Assembly: GCF_937912035.1 (NCBI RefSeq)
Contig: NZ_CALDPF010000032.1
Location: 1-64,000 of the forward strand
DNA: 64,000 nt
Direction: 5' to 3'
Source of the DNA: an uncultured Bacteroides sp.
Lineage (GTDB): Bacteria; Bacteroidota; Bacteroidia; Bacteroidales; Bacteroidaceae
The notes under the pieces are model-generated. The model was not told the DNA's origin and did not search any database. It saw only the letters and a program-made list of their open reading frames with translations. A program made the position numbers and the translations under genes. Below, in pieces: positions 51,360-59,917 of the stretch. Numbering within the stretch: position 1 is the first letter of the stretch; every line of letters starts with the position of its first letter.

Positions 51360-51376
51360 GTACGGTAGTTGAATTA

Positions 51377-51384
51377 TATATTTG
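51377..51384 (+). promoter_or_regulatory. GH43 gene promoter -7 element (TATATTTG)
   Basis: A TAnnTTTG box 36 bases upstream of the start at 51420. Confidence 0.6.
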
Positions 51385-51419
51385 CTTATAATTTTTTTTA
51401 ACCTTCAAAAAATAACATT

Positions 51420-52568
51420 ATGAATAGAAAAGCATTTTATGCATGTTTGCCGTTTGCGATGTTTTTGTTTATGTTATCTTGTCACCAGACTGAATCAACC
51501 AAACCTATCAGATCCGGTGAGTTGTGGTATGATAATACTGGAACTCATGTGAATGCTCATGGAGGTGGTATTCTGTTACATGACGGTACATATTATTGGT
51601 ATGGAGAAAATAAATCTGATTCTACAAGTGCAGCCATGGTAGGAATAATGTGTTATTCCTCTAAGAATCTTACAGACTGGAAAAATGAAGGAACGGTTTT
51701 GCCTGTTGTAATGAATGATAGCACAAGTGATATAACACAAGGATGCGTGATGGAGCGACCTAAAGTAATTTATAATAATAAAACAAAGAAATTTGTTATG
51801 TGGTTTCATTTGGAATTAAAGGGAAAAGGTTATTCGGCTGCAAGAGCAGCTCTGGCTGTGAGTGATTCTCCTGTAGGACCTTTTAAATATGTCAAATCAC
51901 TTCGTCCTAATGCAGGGAAATTACCTTTCGATATGACTCCCGAACAAAAGGCTGTATTTGACACTTTGAATATTGACAATTTCAAAAAATGGTGGACGCC
52001 TGAATGGATAGCTGCTATTACGAAAGGCTTGTTTGTTAAGCGTGATTTTGATGGTGGACAAATGGCCAGAGATATGCAGCTTTTTGTTGATGACGACGGC
52101 AAGGCTTATCATATTTTCTCATCGGAAGATAACCTTACTCTTCATATAACTGAGCTGAGCGATGATTATATGAGCCATACTGGAAAATATGTCCGTCTTG
52201 CTCCGGGGGGACATAACGAGGCCCCTGCAATATTCAAGAAGAATGGAATCTATTGGCTTATTACTTCTGGATGTACAGGATGGGAACCGAACGAAGCCAG
52301 GATGTTTTCAGCTCCAAGAATTTGGGGACCATGGACTAAACATCCTAATCCATGTGTTGGGACTGACTCAGAGATAACATTTGGCGGTCAGAGTACTTTT
52401 ATTCTTAAATTGCCTGATCAAAAAGATGCATACATATTTATGGCAGATTTATGGTGTCCGAAGAAACACAGTGATGCTCGCTATATATGGCTTCCGGTTC
52501 AGTTTAATGATGGAATACCTTTTTTAGAATGGATGGATAGCTGGACTCTTGATTTCTTTAATAAATAG
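51420..52568 (+). CDS. GH43 enzyme, probable exo-beta-1,3-galactanase (subfamily 24-like)
   Basis: A 382-residue lipoprotein (lipobox MLSCHQ) with a five-bladed GH43 propeller. It opens HVNAHGGGILLHDGTYYWYGEN, a signature of the GH43_24/34 branch. The three positions I recall as catalytic in exo-beta-1,3-galactanases are present: Glu112 in VMERPKVIYN, Glu267 in GGHNEAPAIF, and Gln324 in TFGGQSTFIL, where a Gln replaces the usual GH43 Asp base. Such enzymes cleave galactose from the 1,3-galactan backbone of arabinogalactan and bypass branches. It has its own promoter with the shared upstream element. Being lipid-anchored, it may act on the cell surface or in the periplasm. Confidence 0.82.
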   Translation: MNRKAFYACLPFAMFLFMLSCHQTESTKPIRSGELWYDNTGTHVNAHGGGILLHDGTYYWYGENKSDSTSAAMVGIMCYSSKNLTDWKNEGTVLPVVMNDSTSDITQGCVMERPKVIYNNKTKKFVMWFHLELKGKGYSAARAALAVSDSPVGPFKYVKSLRPNAGKLPFDMTPEQKAVFDTLNIDNFKKWWTPEWIAAITKGLFVKRDFDGGQMARDMQLFVDDDGKAYHIFSSEDNLTLHITELSDDYMSHTGKYVRLAPGGHNEAPAIFKKNGIYWLITSGCTGWEPNEARMFSAPRIWGPWTKHPNPCVGTDSEITFGGQSTFILKLPDQKDAYIFMADLWCPKKHSDARYIWLPVQFNDGIPFLEWMDSWTLDFFNK

Positions 52569-52689
52569 AAACATTATAGAGTAATGGCAATTTAATAATC
52601 AATTATTAACTTCTATTTATATAAAAATCTTTCATGAGCCTATCTTTTTATGTCAATATGCGTTTTTTGAATAATTTTCTATGTTTATT

Positions 52690-52710
52690 GCTTAATTTTT
52701 TTATGTAAAT
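52690..52710 (+). promoter_or_regulatory. Candidate HTCS operator before susC
   Basis: GCTTAATTTTTTTATGT starts 36 bp before the -7 box at 52726. Compared with the GH43 copy, it lacks 2 bases before the ATGT. Confidence 0.4.
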
Positions 52711-52725
52711 TCTATTATTGAAACA

Positions 52726-52733
52726 TATTTTTG
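52726..52733 (+). promoter_or_regulatory. susC promoter -7 element (TATTTTTG)
   Basis: A TAnnTTTG box 40 bases upstream of the susC start. The TTGA 7-10 bases before it is at the same place as in the GH43 promoter. Confidence 0.65.
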
Positions 52734-52772
52734 CGTTCGAATTTTAAACTAAATCTAATCTAAAAACAATAA

Positions 52773-55700
52773 ATGATGAGATCTAAATCGAGTAAAAACA
52801 ATCGAAGGGCAATAATGTCTTTGCTACTTTGTTCGGGTTTTATAGTAACCCATCCGTTGGTTATCATGGCGGAGAATGAAAGTTATTCTGTTCAGGATGT
52901 ACTGCAAAAACAAACAGTTTCAGGTGTTGTAAAAGATTCTAATGGAGAACCAATTATCGGAGCTAGTGTATTGGAGAAAGGTACTTCTAATGGTACTATT
53001 ACAGATATGGATGGTAATTTTACATTGTCAGTATCTCCTAATGCAGTATTGCAAATCTCGTATATTGGATATAAAACATTAGAGGTGAAAGCTACACCTG
53101 ATATGGGAGTAACTTTACAAGAAGATACTGAGACTTTAGATGAAGTTGTAGTAGTTGGATTCGGTACCCAGAAGAAAGTTAATTTGACAGGATCTGTTGG
53201 TATGGCCTCTGCAAAAGATTTAGAATCTCGCCCTGTGGCTAATGCTGTTCAGGCTTTACAAGGTGTAATTCCTGGTTTGAATATTGATAATAGTGGAAAT
53301 GGTGGTGAATTGAATGCTTCTAAATCTATCTCTATTCGTGGTACTGGTACTGTAGGTAAAGACGCAAGTGGAACTGCGTATACTAGTGGAAGTCCATTGA
53401 TATTGATTGATGGTATGGAAGGTGACCTGAGTTCCGTGAATCCACAAGATATTGAAAGTATTTCTGTTTTGAAGGATGCTGCAGCTTCTTCTATTTATGG
53501 CTCTCGTGCTCCTTTTGGCGTTATTTTGGTAACAACAAAAAGTGGAAAATCGGGACGTGCACAGATTAATTATAATATGAATGTACGATTTCAGACACCA
53601 CTCAATATGCCTAAAATGGCTAATTCCTGGGAGTTTGTAAACTTATTCGATGATGCGGAATTCAATGGAAGCGGTAATCATTTGTATGAAGCTGCATATA
53701 TGCAACAGGTAAAAGATTTCATGGAAGGTAGAACAGATGATTATATCTATGGTGAAGGCTCAGGTGGTAAATGGAATTATGATTATACAGCAGCTAATGT
53801 AGATTGGTTGGATCAGTATTATCGTAGTGTGGCTCCTTCACATGAGCATAATGTGAGTGCCAGTGGCGGTAATGATAAGGTTACTTACTATGTATCAGGT
53901 AATTATATGGGCCAGCAGGGATTTATGCGATATGGTACTGATGATTACGATAGATATACTTTTACAGGAAAATTCTCTGCTCAATTATCTAAAATATTGA
54001 AGGTTGATTATTCTAGTCGTTATGTACGTACGGATTATTCGCGTCCAACTACAATGAATGATGATTTTTATAATCATATTCTTCGTCGTGCCCGTCCTGT
54101 TCGTGCAATTTATGACCCGAATGGATATCTTATGTCAGATATTAACTATATTGCTGCTTTACGTGATGGAGGACGCCATAAAGAACAGAAAGATATGCTT
54201 TCACAACAATTTAGGTTTACTTTGACTCCTTTGAAAAACTGGAATATTATAGGTGAAATGAATATAAAAACCGATAATAACTGGACGCACTGGGATCAAT
54301 TGATTACTTATGCACATTATGCTGATAATCCGGAAAATACATATATTCCAGGTACAACAAGTCCTACAAAGGATCAGGTTTCTGAATATTCATTAAAACA
54401 GACTTACTTGAATCCGACATTGTACTCAAATTATAATTTTTCATTAGATGATAAACATAATTTTGCAGTAATGGCTGGTTTTCAGGCTGAAATAATGAAA
54501 TATAGAGATGTTACAGCATCACGTACCGGATTAACAACTCCTGATTTACCTGTTTTAGATCAGACTACTAATGTTAATGACTATACAATGAGTGGTCTGT
54601 ATAAAAATTGGAAGACTGCTGGCTTTTTTGGACGTATTAATTATGATTATTTAGGTAAGTACTTAGTTGAATTTAACTTGCGTTATGATGGCTCATCTCG
54701 CTATCGTAGAGAAAACCGTTGGATTTGGACTCCTTCATTCTCTTTGGGTTGGAATATTGCTCGTGAAGATTTTTGGGGAGATTTAGCAAATTATATTGAG
54801 ACGTTTAAGTTGAGAGGGTCTTATGGAGAACTTGCCAATCAAAATACAACAAACTGGTATCCTACATATCAGATTATGAATGTAGTTGCTAATTCTGGAA
54901 GTTGGTTGCAGGATGGAGCAAAACCAAATGTAGCTTCAGTGCCTGGCCTTGTATCAAGTGCTTTGACCTGGGAAAGAATTAAAAATACTAATATAGGTTT
55001 AGATTTTGGTGCATTTAATAATCGTCTGACCGGATCTTTTGATTATTTCTGGCGTAAAACAATGAATATGGTTGGTCCCGGTATCGAACTTCCTGCTATT
55101 TTGGGTACGTCTGTTCCTGTGACAAATAACTGTGATTTGACAACATTTGGTTGGGAATTGACTTTAGGATGGAGAGATCGAATAGGTGATTTAAGCTATG
55201 GTGTAAAACTGAATATATCTGATAGTCAGACACGTATTGACCGTTACGCTAATCCAACAAACTCTTTGAATACTTATATAACAGGCCAATTAACAGGAGA
55301 AATCTATGGATATGAAACAATTGGTATAGCTAAGACTCAGGAAGAAATGGATGCTCATCTAGCTACTCTGCCAAATGGTGGACAGACTGCTTTAGGTACT
55401 AAATGGGAAGCTGGAGATATTATGTATGCTGACTTGAATGGTGACGGTAAGATTGATAATGGTAGTAATACATTGGAAGATCATGGCGATTTGAAGAAAA
55501 TAGGTAATAATACCCCTCGTTTCCGTACTGGTATTACACTGGATTTACAATGGAAGGGTTTTGATATGTCTATGTTCTGGCAAGGAGTCTTGAAGCGTGA
55601 TTTTGATCCAGGAGAAAATAGTATGGTATTCTGGGGCGTAACTGGTAGTGGACAATGGTGGTCTACTTCTTTTGCAGACCATATGGATTATTTCCGTGCT

Positions 55701-56033
55701 GAAGATACATCTTCAAATCTTGGTCCTAATGTAGATGCTTATTATCCACGTGCTTTGTTCAATAATAAGAACCATAAGACTCAGACTAGATATTTGCAAA
55801 ATGCTGCTTATATGCGTTTGAAAAACCTTCAGTTAGGTTATACAATTCCGAAACATATCACTCAAAAAATAGGTTTAGAGAATTTACGTGTTTATGTTGC
55901 CGGTGAAAACTTGTGGACAATAACAAGTTTGAGCAGTACAATGGATCCTGAAACAGCTGGTATTGGTAAACAAGGTGGAACTGTTTATCCATTGTCTCGT
56001 ACTTACTCATTTGGTTTAAGTGTTAATTTCTAA
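52773..56033 (+). CDS. SusC-family TonB-dependent outer-membrane transporter
   Basis: A 1086-residue SusC-like importer of oligosaccharides, driven by TonB. After the leader comes the CarboxypepD_reg-like domain (GVVKDSNGEPIIGASVLEKG, IGYKTLEVK). The conserved LDEVVVVGFGTQKK follows, then the plug (VNLTGSVGMASAKDLESRP, IRGTGTVG) and the barrel ending YSFGLSVNF. The first two codons are both ATG. Its partner SusD starts 12 bases downstream. Substrate is inferred from the locus (arabinogalactan-like). Confidence 0.96.
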   Translation: MMRSKSSKNNRRAIMSLLLCSGFIVTHPLVIMAENESYSVQDVLQKQTVSGVVKDSNGEPIIGASVLEKGTSNGTITDMDGNFTLSVSPNAVLQISYIGYKTLEVKATPDMGVTLQEDTETLDEVVVVGFGTQKKVNLTGSVGMASAKDLESRPVANAVQALQGVIPGLNIDNSGNGGELNASKSISIRGTGTVGKDASGTAYTSGSPLILIDGMEGDLSSVNPQDIESISVLKDAAASSIYGSRAPFGVILVTTKSGKSGRAQINYNMNVRFQTPLNMPKMANSWEFVNLFDDAEFNGSGNHLYEAAYMQQVKDFMEGRTDDYIYGEGSGGKWNYDYTAANVDWLDQYYRSVAPSHEHNVSASGGNDKVTYYVSGNYMGQQGFMRYGTDDYDRYTFTGKFSAQLSKILKVDYSSRYVRTDYSRPTTMNDDFYNHILRRARPVRAIYDPNGYLMSDINYIAALRDGGRHKEQKDMLSQQFRFTLTPLKNWNIIGEMNIKTDNNWTHWDQLITYAHYADNPENTYIPGTTSPTKDQVSEYSLKQTYLNPTLYSNYNFSLDDKHNFAVMAGFQAEIMKYRDVTASRTGLTTPDLPVLDQTTNVNDYTMSGLYKNWKTAGFFGRINYDYLGKYLVEFNLRYDGSSRYRRENRWIWTPSFSLGWNIAREDFWGDLANYIETFKLRGSYGELANQNTTNWYPTYQIMNVVANSGSWLQDGAKPNVASVPGLVSSALTWERIKNTNIGLDFGAFNNRLTGSFDYFWRKTMNMVGPGIELPAILGTSVPVTNNCDLTTFGWELTLGWRDRIGDLSYGVKLNISDSQTRIDRYANPTNSLNTYITGQLTGEIYGYETIGIAKTQEEMDAHLATLPNGGQTALGTKWEAGDIMYADLNGDGKIDNGSNTLEDHGDLKKIGNNTPRFRTGITLDLQWKGFDMSMFWQGVLKRDFDPGENSMVFWGVTGSGQWWSTSFADHMDYFRAEDTSSNLGPNVDAYYPRALFNNKNHKTQTRYLQNAAYMRLKNLQLGYTIPKHITQKIGLENLRVYVAGENLWTITSLSSTMDPETAGIGKQGGTVYPLSRTYSFGLSVNF

Positions 56034-56045
56034 TTTAGATGCATT

Positions 56046-58061
56046 ATGAAAAAATATACTAAATATATAAATAGATTTATTTTAGGAATATCGTTATTTT
56101 CATTGGCTGCTTGCAATGATTTCTTGGATGAAGAGCCTTTGTCTGACGTATCTCCTGAACAGTACCTTCAAACAGAAGATCAATTGAAGGCTTATGTGGA
56201 TAATTACTATGCAAATTATACAAGATACGATGGTAATAGTGATGATAAAGGAGGAATGTTGCCAAGTCATTATGACTCAAAATCTCCATATTTTGATGAT
56301 GATGCTACTGATAACCAGTATGGTACTAATGGACGTTATTTGAAAAATACATGGACTGTAGGGCAAACAGGTGGTAAATGGAATTTTTCTAATATATATG
56401 CATTAAACTATTTTTTGGAAACAGTAGTACCTAAATATGAGAAAGGTACAATATCTGGTAATACTACCAATATAAAACAATATATAGGTGAGGCTCATTT
56501 CCTGCGTGCATTGGAGTATTTTTATAGATTAAGAACTTTGGGGGATTTTCCAATTATAGAAGGAACATTACCCGATAATAGTGAAGTTTTGATAGAGGCT
56601 TCTAAACGTATGCCAAGAAATGAAGTAGCTCGTTTTATTTTAAAGGATTTGGATGATGCTATAACGTTGACTACTAATTCTCCTGCGAAGACTCGAATTA
56701 CACAAAATGCAGCTCTTATATTGAAGTCGAGAGTAGCTCTGTTTGAGGCTACATGGGAAAAGTATCATGCAAATACTGCTTTGGTTCCTAATGGTCCAGG
56801 ATGGCCAGGTGCAGAGAAGGATTATAATAGCGGCTATCAGTTCCCAGCAGGAAGTGCAGAAAATGAAATCAATTTCTTTCTGGATCAGGCAATGGAAGCT
56901 GCATCCAGAGTGGCTGATGCAATTGAATTGACTTCTAATAATAAAATAAACCCTAATGATGGAATAGTTAATCCTTACTATGATATGTTTGCTTCTCATG
57001 ACCCTAGTAGCTATTCTGAAGTGGTAATGTATCGTGCATATAGTCTGGCATTAAATGCTACTCATCATTATAATCATTATATTTATAGCGGTGGAAATAC
57101 TGGTTTTACAGCTCAGTTTGAGAAAGCATTCTTGATGAGCAATGGTTTGCCTTGGTATGCTGCGAATAGTAATTATGCTGGAGATGACTATATCTCTGAT
57201 ACAAAGTTAAACAGGGACTGGCGTTGGCAACTGTTTATGAAAGCACCTTTGGATGTGAAAGCTACAACTAATATTTCAACAATTGAGAGATTTCCTGAAG
57301 CTCCTAGATTGTATATTTATGACATGAAGAATTCTACATCTACAGGTTATATTCTTGGTAAAGGACATTCCATGGATTATAATGACCAAATATTGGGACA
57401 GGATCAGACTGCTTTTGTTGTGTACCGTGCTGCTGAAGCATATTTGAATTACATTGAGGCATCTTATTTGCGTAATGGAAATTTGAATGATCAAAAGCTG
57501 GATAAATATTGGAGAGCTTTGCGTAAACGTGCAGGAGTAAATGAAGACTATAATATTACTATTGCTGCAACAGATATGGCTCAAGAAGGAGAGAACGATT
57601 GGGGGGCATATTCTCATGGGCAGTTAGTAGATGAAATTTTATATAATATTCGTCGTGAACGTCGTTGTGAATTTATTGGTGAAGGTTTTCGTTATATGGA
57701 CCTTATTCGTTGGAGGGCAATGGATCAGCTGAATGGATATCAGTTGAAAGGTGCGAAGATTTTTGGTCCGATGGAATCTTTATTCGTTGATGAGAATGGT
57801 CAGTCTCTATTGATTTATGATCAATCTGATGATTCTAAAAATAATGTATCGTCTCCAAGTGAAAGTGATTATTTGCTTCCATTAAGAAAGACTTCAACAA
57901 ATGAATATTATAATGGATTCTATTTCTTTGAAGCACACTATTTGAATCCGATTGCTGTACAGCATTTCTTGATATCTTCATCAGATGGAGTATCTGTAGA
58001 GAATTCTCCTATTTATCAGAATCCTGGATGGCCGATTCAAGCAGGAGCAACATGTGAATGA
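56046..58061 (+). CDS. SusD-family glycan-binding lipoprotein
   Basis: A 671-residue SusD/RagB protein that forms the lid of the SusC pore and binds the glycan at the cell surface. The lipobox is FSLAACNDF, followed by the conserved FLDEEPLSDVSPEQYLQTED. TPR-like helices follow (EAHFLRALEYFYRLRTLGDFP, VYRAAEAYLNYIEASYLR), as does the C-terminal RRERRCEFIGEGFRYMDLIRW signature. It is longer than the 550-600 typical of the family. The operon appears to end with it; the next strong terminator is at 58282. Confidence 0.95.
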   Translation: MKKYTKYINRFILGISLFSLAACNDFLDEEPLSDVSPEQYLQTEDQLKAYVDNYYANYTRYDGNSDDKGGMLPSHYDSKSPYFDDDATDNQYGTNGRYLKNTWTVGQTGGKWNFSNIYALNYFLETVVPKYEKGTISGNTTNIKQYIGEAHFLRALEYFYRLRTLGDFPIIEGTLPDNSEVLIEASKRMPRNEVARFILKDLDDAITLTTNSPAKTRITQNAALILKSRVALFEATWEKYHANTALVPNGPGWPGAEKDYNSGYQFPAGSAENEINFFLDQAMEAASRVADAIELTSNNKINPNDGIVNPYYDMFASHDPSSYSEVVMYRAYSLALNATHHYNHYIYSGGNTGFTAQFEKAFLMSNGLPWYAANSNYAGDDYISDTKLNRDWRWQLFMKAPLDVKATTNISTIERFPEAPRLYIYDMKNSTSTGYILGKGHSMDYNDQILGQDQTAFVVYRAAEAYLNYIEASYLRNGNLNDQKLDKYWRALRKRAGVNEDYNITIAATDMAQEGENDWGAYSHGQLVDEILYNIRRERRCEFIGEGFRYMDLIRWRAMDQLNGYQLKGAKIFGPMESLFVDENGQSLLIYDQSDDSKNNVSSPSESDYLLPLRKTSTNEYYNGFYFFEAHYLNPIAVQHFLISSSDGVSVENSPIYQNPGWPIQAGATCE

Positions 58062-58117
58062 TTACAGTTTAAAGAAGAGAATGTATATATTACATCCTAG
58101 AAAGCTACAAAACTTAA

Positions 58118-58125
58118 TATCTTTG
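58118..58125 (+). promoter_or_regulatory. Perfect -7 element (TATCTTTG) downstream of susD
   Basis: A consensus box 57 bases after the susD stop, with no full-length gene behind it. With the terminator at 58282-58327 it would delimit a transcript of about 195 nucleotides. Confidence 0.5.
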
Positions 58126-58127
58126 GC

Positions 58128-58259
58128 ATGATACCACTAAAATGTCAATATAAAGGCTTTACAACACAGGAATCCAACAATGTAGACAGAATCGTGGATT
58201 ACCTTGGTATGTCCCTTTTTGAGGTAAAGAATAACAAGCTTATATTTGAGAAAGCTTAA
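58128..58259 (+). CDS. 43-codon small ORF or gene fragment
   Basis: Encodes a 43-residue peptide (MIPLKCQYKGFTTQESNN to ...NNKLIFEKA) that I do not recognise. The ATG is only 3 bases after a TATCTTTG box, before the expected transcription start, so it is unlikely to be initiated as drawn. It could be the tail of a lost gene in the decayed region, or part of a small RNA. A C-terminal FecR-like piece is possible but not demonstrable. Confidence 0.25.
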   Translation: MIPLKCQYKGFTTQESNNVDRIVDYLGMSLFEVKNNKLIFEKA

Positions 58260-58281
58260 GTCTTTTATAAATTGAAAAATT

Positions 58282-58327
58282 TTACCCAAGACTACGATAA
58301 TCGACGTAATCTTGGGTAAGTTTTTTT
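58282..58327 (+). terminator. Strong intrinsic terminator
   Basis: TTACCCAAGA (58282-58291) pairs with TCTTGGGTAA (58310-58319), with inner TACG/CGTA pairs and a run of seven T. It could end the susCD message, the short downstream transcript, or both. Confidence 0.88.
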
Positions 58328-58589
58328 ATGATTATAATAATAAATAAATGCTTTTAATAGTAATGTCTTTTTTATCAATTTTGGGTGATTAGTATTGCTG
58401 GTATAATTTTTAAGATTAAAAATATATCCTTAATTAATCAATAATACAGATGAAAATACTATCTTGTATAAATCAAGCCTTGTGGCTTTTGCAAGGATTT
58501 ATTTTATGATCATTTTTTGGTCTTAAATCTATTGGATTATGTATTTATGACATTAAATTATGATTTATATTCTAAAAGCTTGATTTATA

Positions 58590-58692
58590 TTTTATAATCA
58601 TGTGTACAAGGAAATATCCAATATTCTTGGATTATCGTTCAGTACTTTGGAAACATATATATTTATAAAGCTTTGAAAGTATGTGATGAGTG
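58590..58692 (+). pseudogene. Remnant of an ECF sigma factor (region 4)
   Basis: One frame reads VYKEISNILGLSFSTLETYIF, which matches the helix-turn-helix of sigma region 4.2 (YKEIAxxLxLSxxTVExHIxxAL). A one-base frame change then gives KALKVCDE before stops. No start codon, region 2 or ribosome-binding site is present. In Bacteroidota, ECF sigma/anti-sigma pairs often control host-glycan loci, so this suggests the regulator of the decayed locus. The surrounding DNA from 58330 to 59190 has no open frame of note. Confidence 0.5.
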
Positions 58693-59188
58693 AGTTGGGA
58701 GTTTATTCTGTAAATCGTAGTCGGGAGAATATGTGATAGACACTCCTATGTTTTCTAAAATGAAAATAAAATTTGTTGATAATAAGATTTTCACGATATT
58801 TGCATAAAATCTCAACTGTGAGAATTGTTATATAAAATTTCTCAGCTTGAATGAAAGGGCTTGGGATAGTCTTTTTTATTAAAATGCTGATATAATAAAA
58901 AGTTGTGTTTTGGAATTAGTGATGACCGATAAGTCCACATAGTGGGGGTATCGTATAAAAAAATCATTTAACTGCCTAAAATTGTTAACCATGAGAAAAT
59001 CTTGTTGCCAATGTATTACTCGTTATTCATTTTTTATGAAAGAAAACAATAATTATGTGTAGTGGAGATATAACAGAATAAGTCCTGTTATATTGGTACT
59101 TTGCTATGTGAATGCCATTTGTTGTCATTAATATGGTGACATCCCTGATGTTTAAAGAACTGGATGATGATGATAAGTTTATTACATT

Positions 59189-59516
59189 TTGGACCTAATT
59201 GAATCTTCTTCCATGGATCATAAAATCTTTGTTGAGTCTTTTGGGGAACTTTTCAAGATAAAGAAGTTCTTTGTAGTGGCTACACAAATGATAACAGGTA
59301 TTGCTTTCGGGCTTGTAGTCTTTTCTTTGGATTTTGAGAGTTTTTATTATCTCATAATATTGCAGGCAATATGCTTTTGCTTTAGGAATTATGAATCAGG
59401 GTGTGATTAAACTGGGTATGATGAGTGGTTTGGTATGTGAAATATTAGGAGAATGGTTAGATTTTCCTAGAGGATATAATCAGGACGGAACGCTCATAGA
59501 AGAACAGAGAGAATAA
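59189..59516 (+). pseudogene. Frameshifted membrane-transporter fragment
   Basis: Two overlapping frames join into one degraded protein. The first (59189-59410) reads ESFGELFKIKKFFVVATQ followed by two hydrophobic stretches. The second (59391-59516), one base out of phase, reads MNQGVIKLGMMSGLVCEILG and ends IEEQRE. This resembles the C-terminal half of an MFS sugar:cation symporter, where a similar VKLGMxxSG helix occurs, but the match is only suggestive. A symporter would fit next to the broken GH130 gene, since such pairs occur in mannoside loci. Confidence 0.35.
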
Positions 59517-59548
59517 TCTTATTATATAAATGTTTAAATCTAATAAAT

Positions 59549-59852
59549 ATGACAGAAAAAATTATTATGCCATGCGAAGAACGTTCCGCTCGTTGTAACG
59601 ATGTAATGTTGGGATATTCAATGAATCCGGTAATCGGAAGATATCACATTCCGACATCGAACAGCATATTTAACAGTGCATAGTGCTATTTGGTGATGGC
59701 TTTGTCGGTGTTTTCCGTTATGATAACAAAGCTGTGTAAAATGTGGTATTTCCATATGCTGTACTGTATAGGATGAAGAAAGAGTTGTCGTGTATTACGG
59801 CGCTGTCGATACTATAGTTGGAATAGCATTCGGATATATCAGAGGTAATTAA
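59549..59852 (+). pseudogene. GH130 mannoside phosphorylase with internal deletion and frameshifts
   Basis: The start reads MPCEERSARCNDVMLGYSMNPVIGRYHIPTSNSIFNSA, the N-terminus of GH130 beta-mannosyl-GlcNAc phosphorylases (described in pieces: CEER, NPVIGRY, PTSNSIFNSA). A lost base near 59680 creates a TAG; one base back the frame continues VLFGDGFVGVFRYDNKAV. Directly after a stop comes the family's C-terminus NVVFPYAVLYR, and after another shift DEERVVVYYGAVDTIVGIAF, ending at 59852. Intact members have about 320 residues; only about 100 remain, so the central two-thirds, with the catalytic Asp, is gone. It cannot be functional. Confidence 0.8.
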
Positions 59853-59917
59853 TTTCGTAAAAACAATTCTATAGTATAAGAAATATAGCCTTATAATATA
59901 ATAGTTATCAAAAAAAT

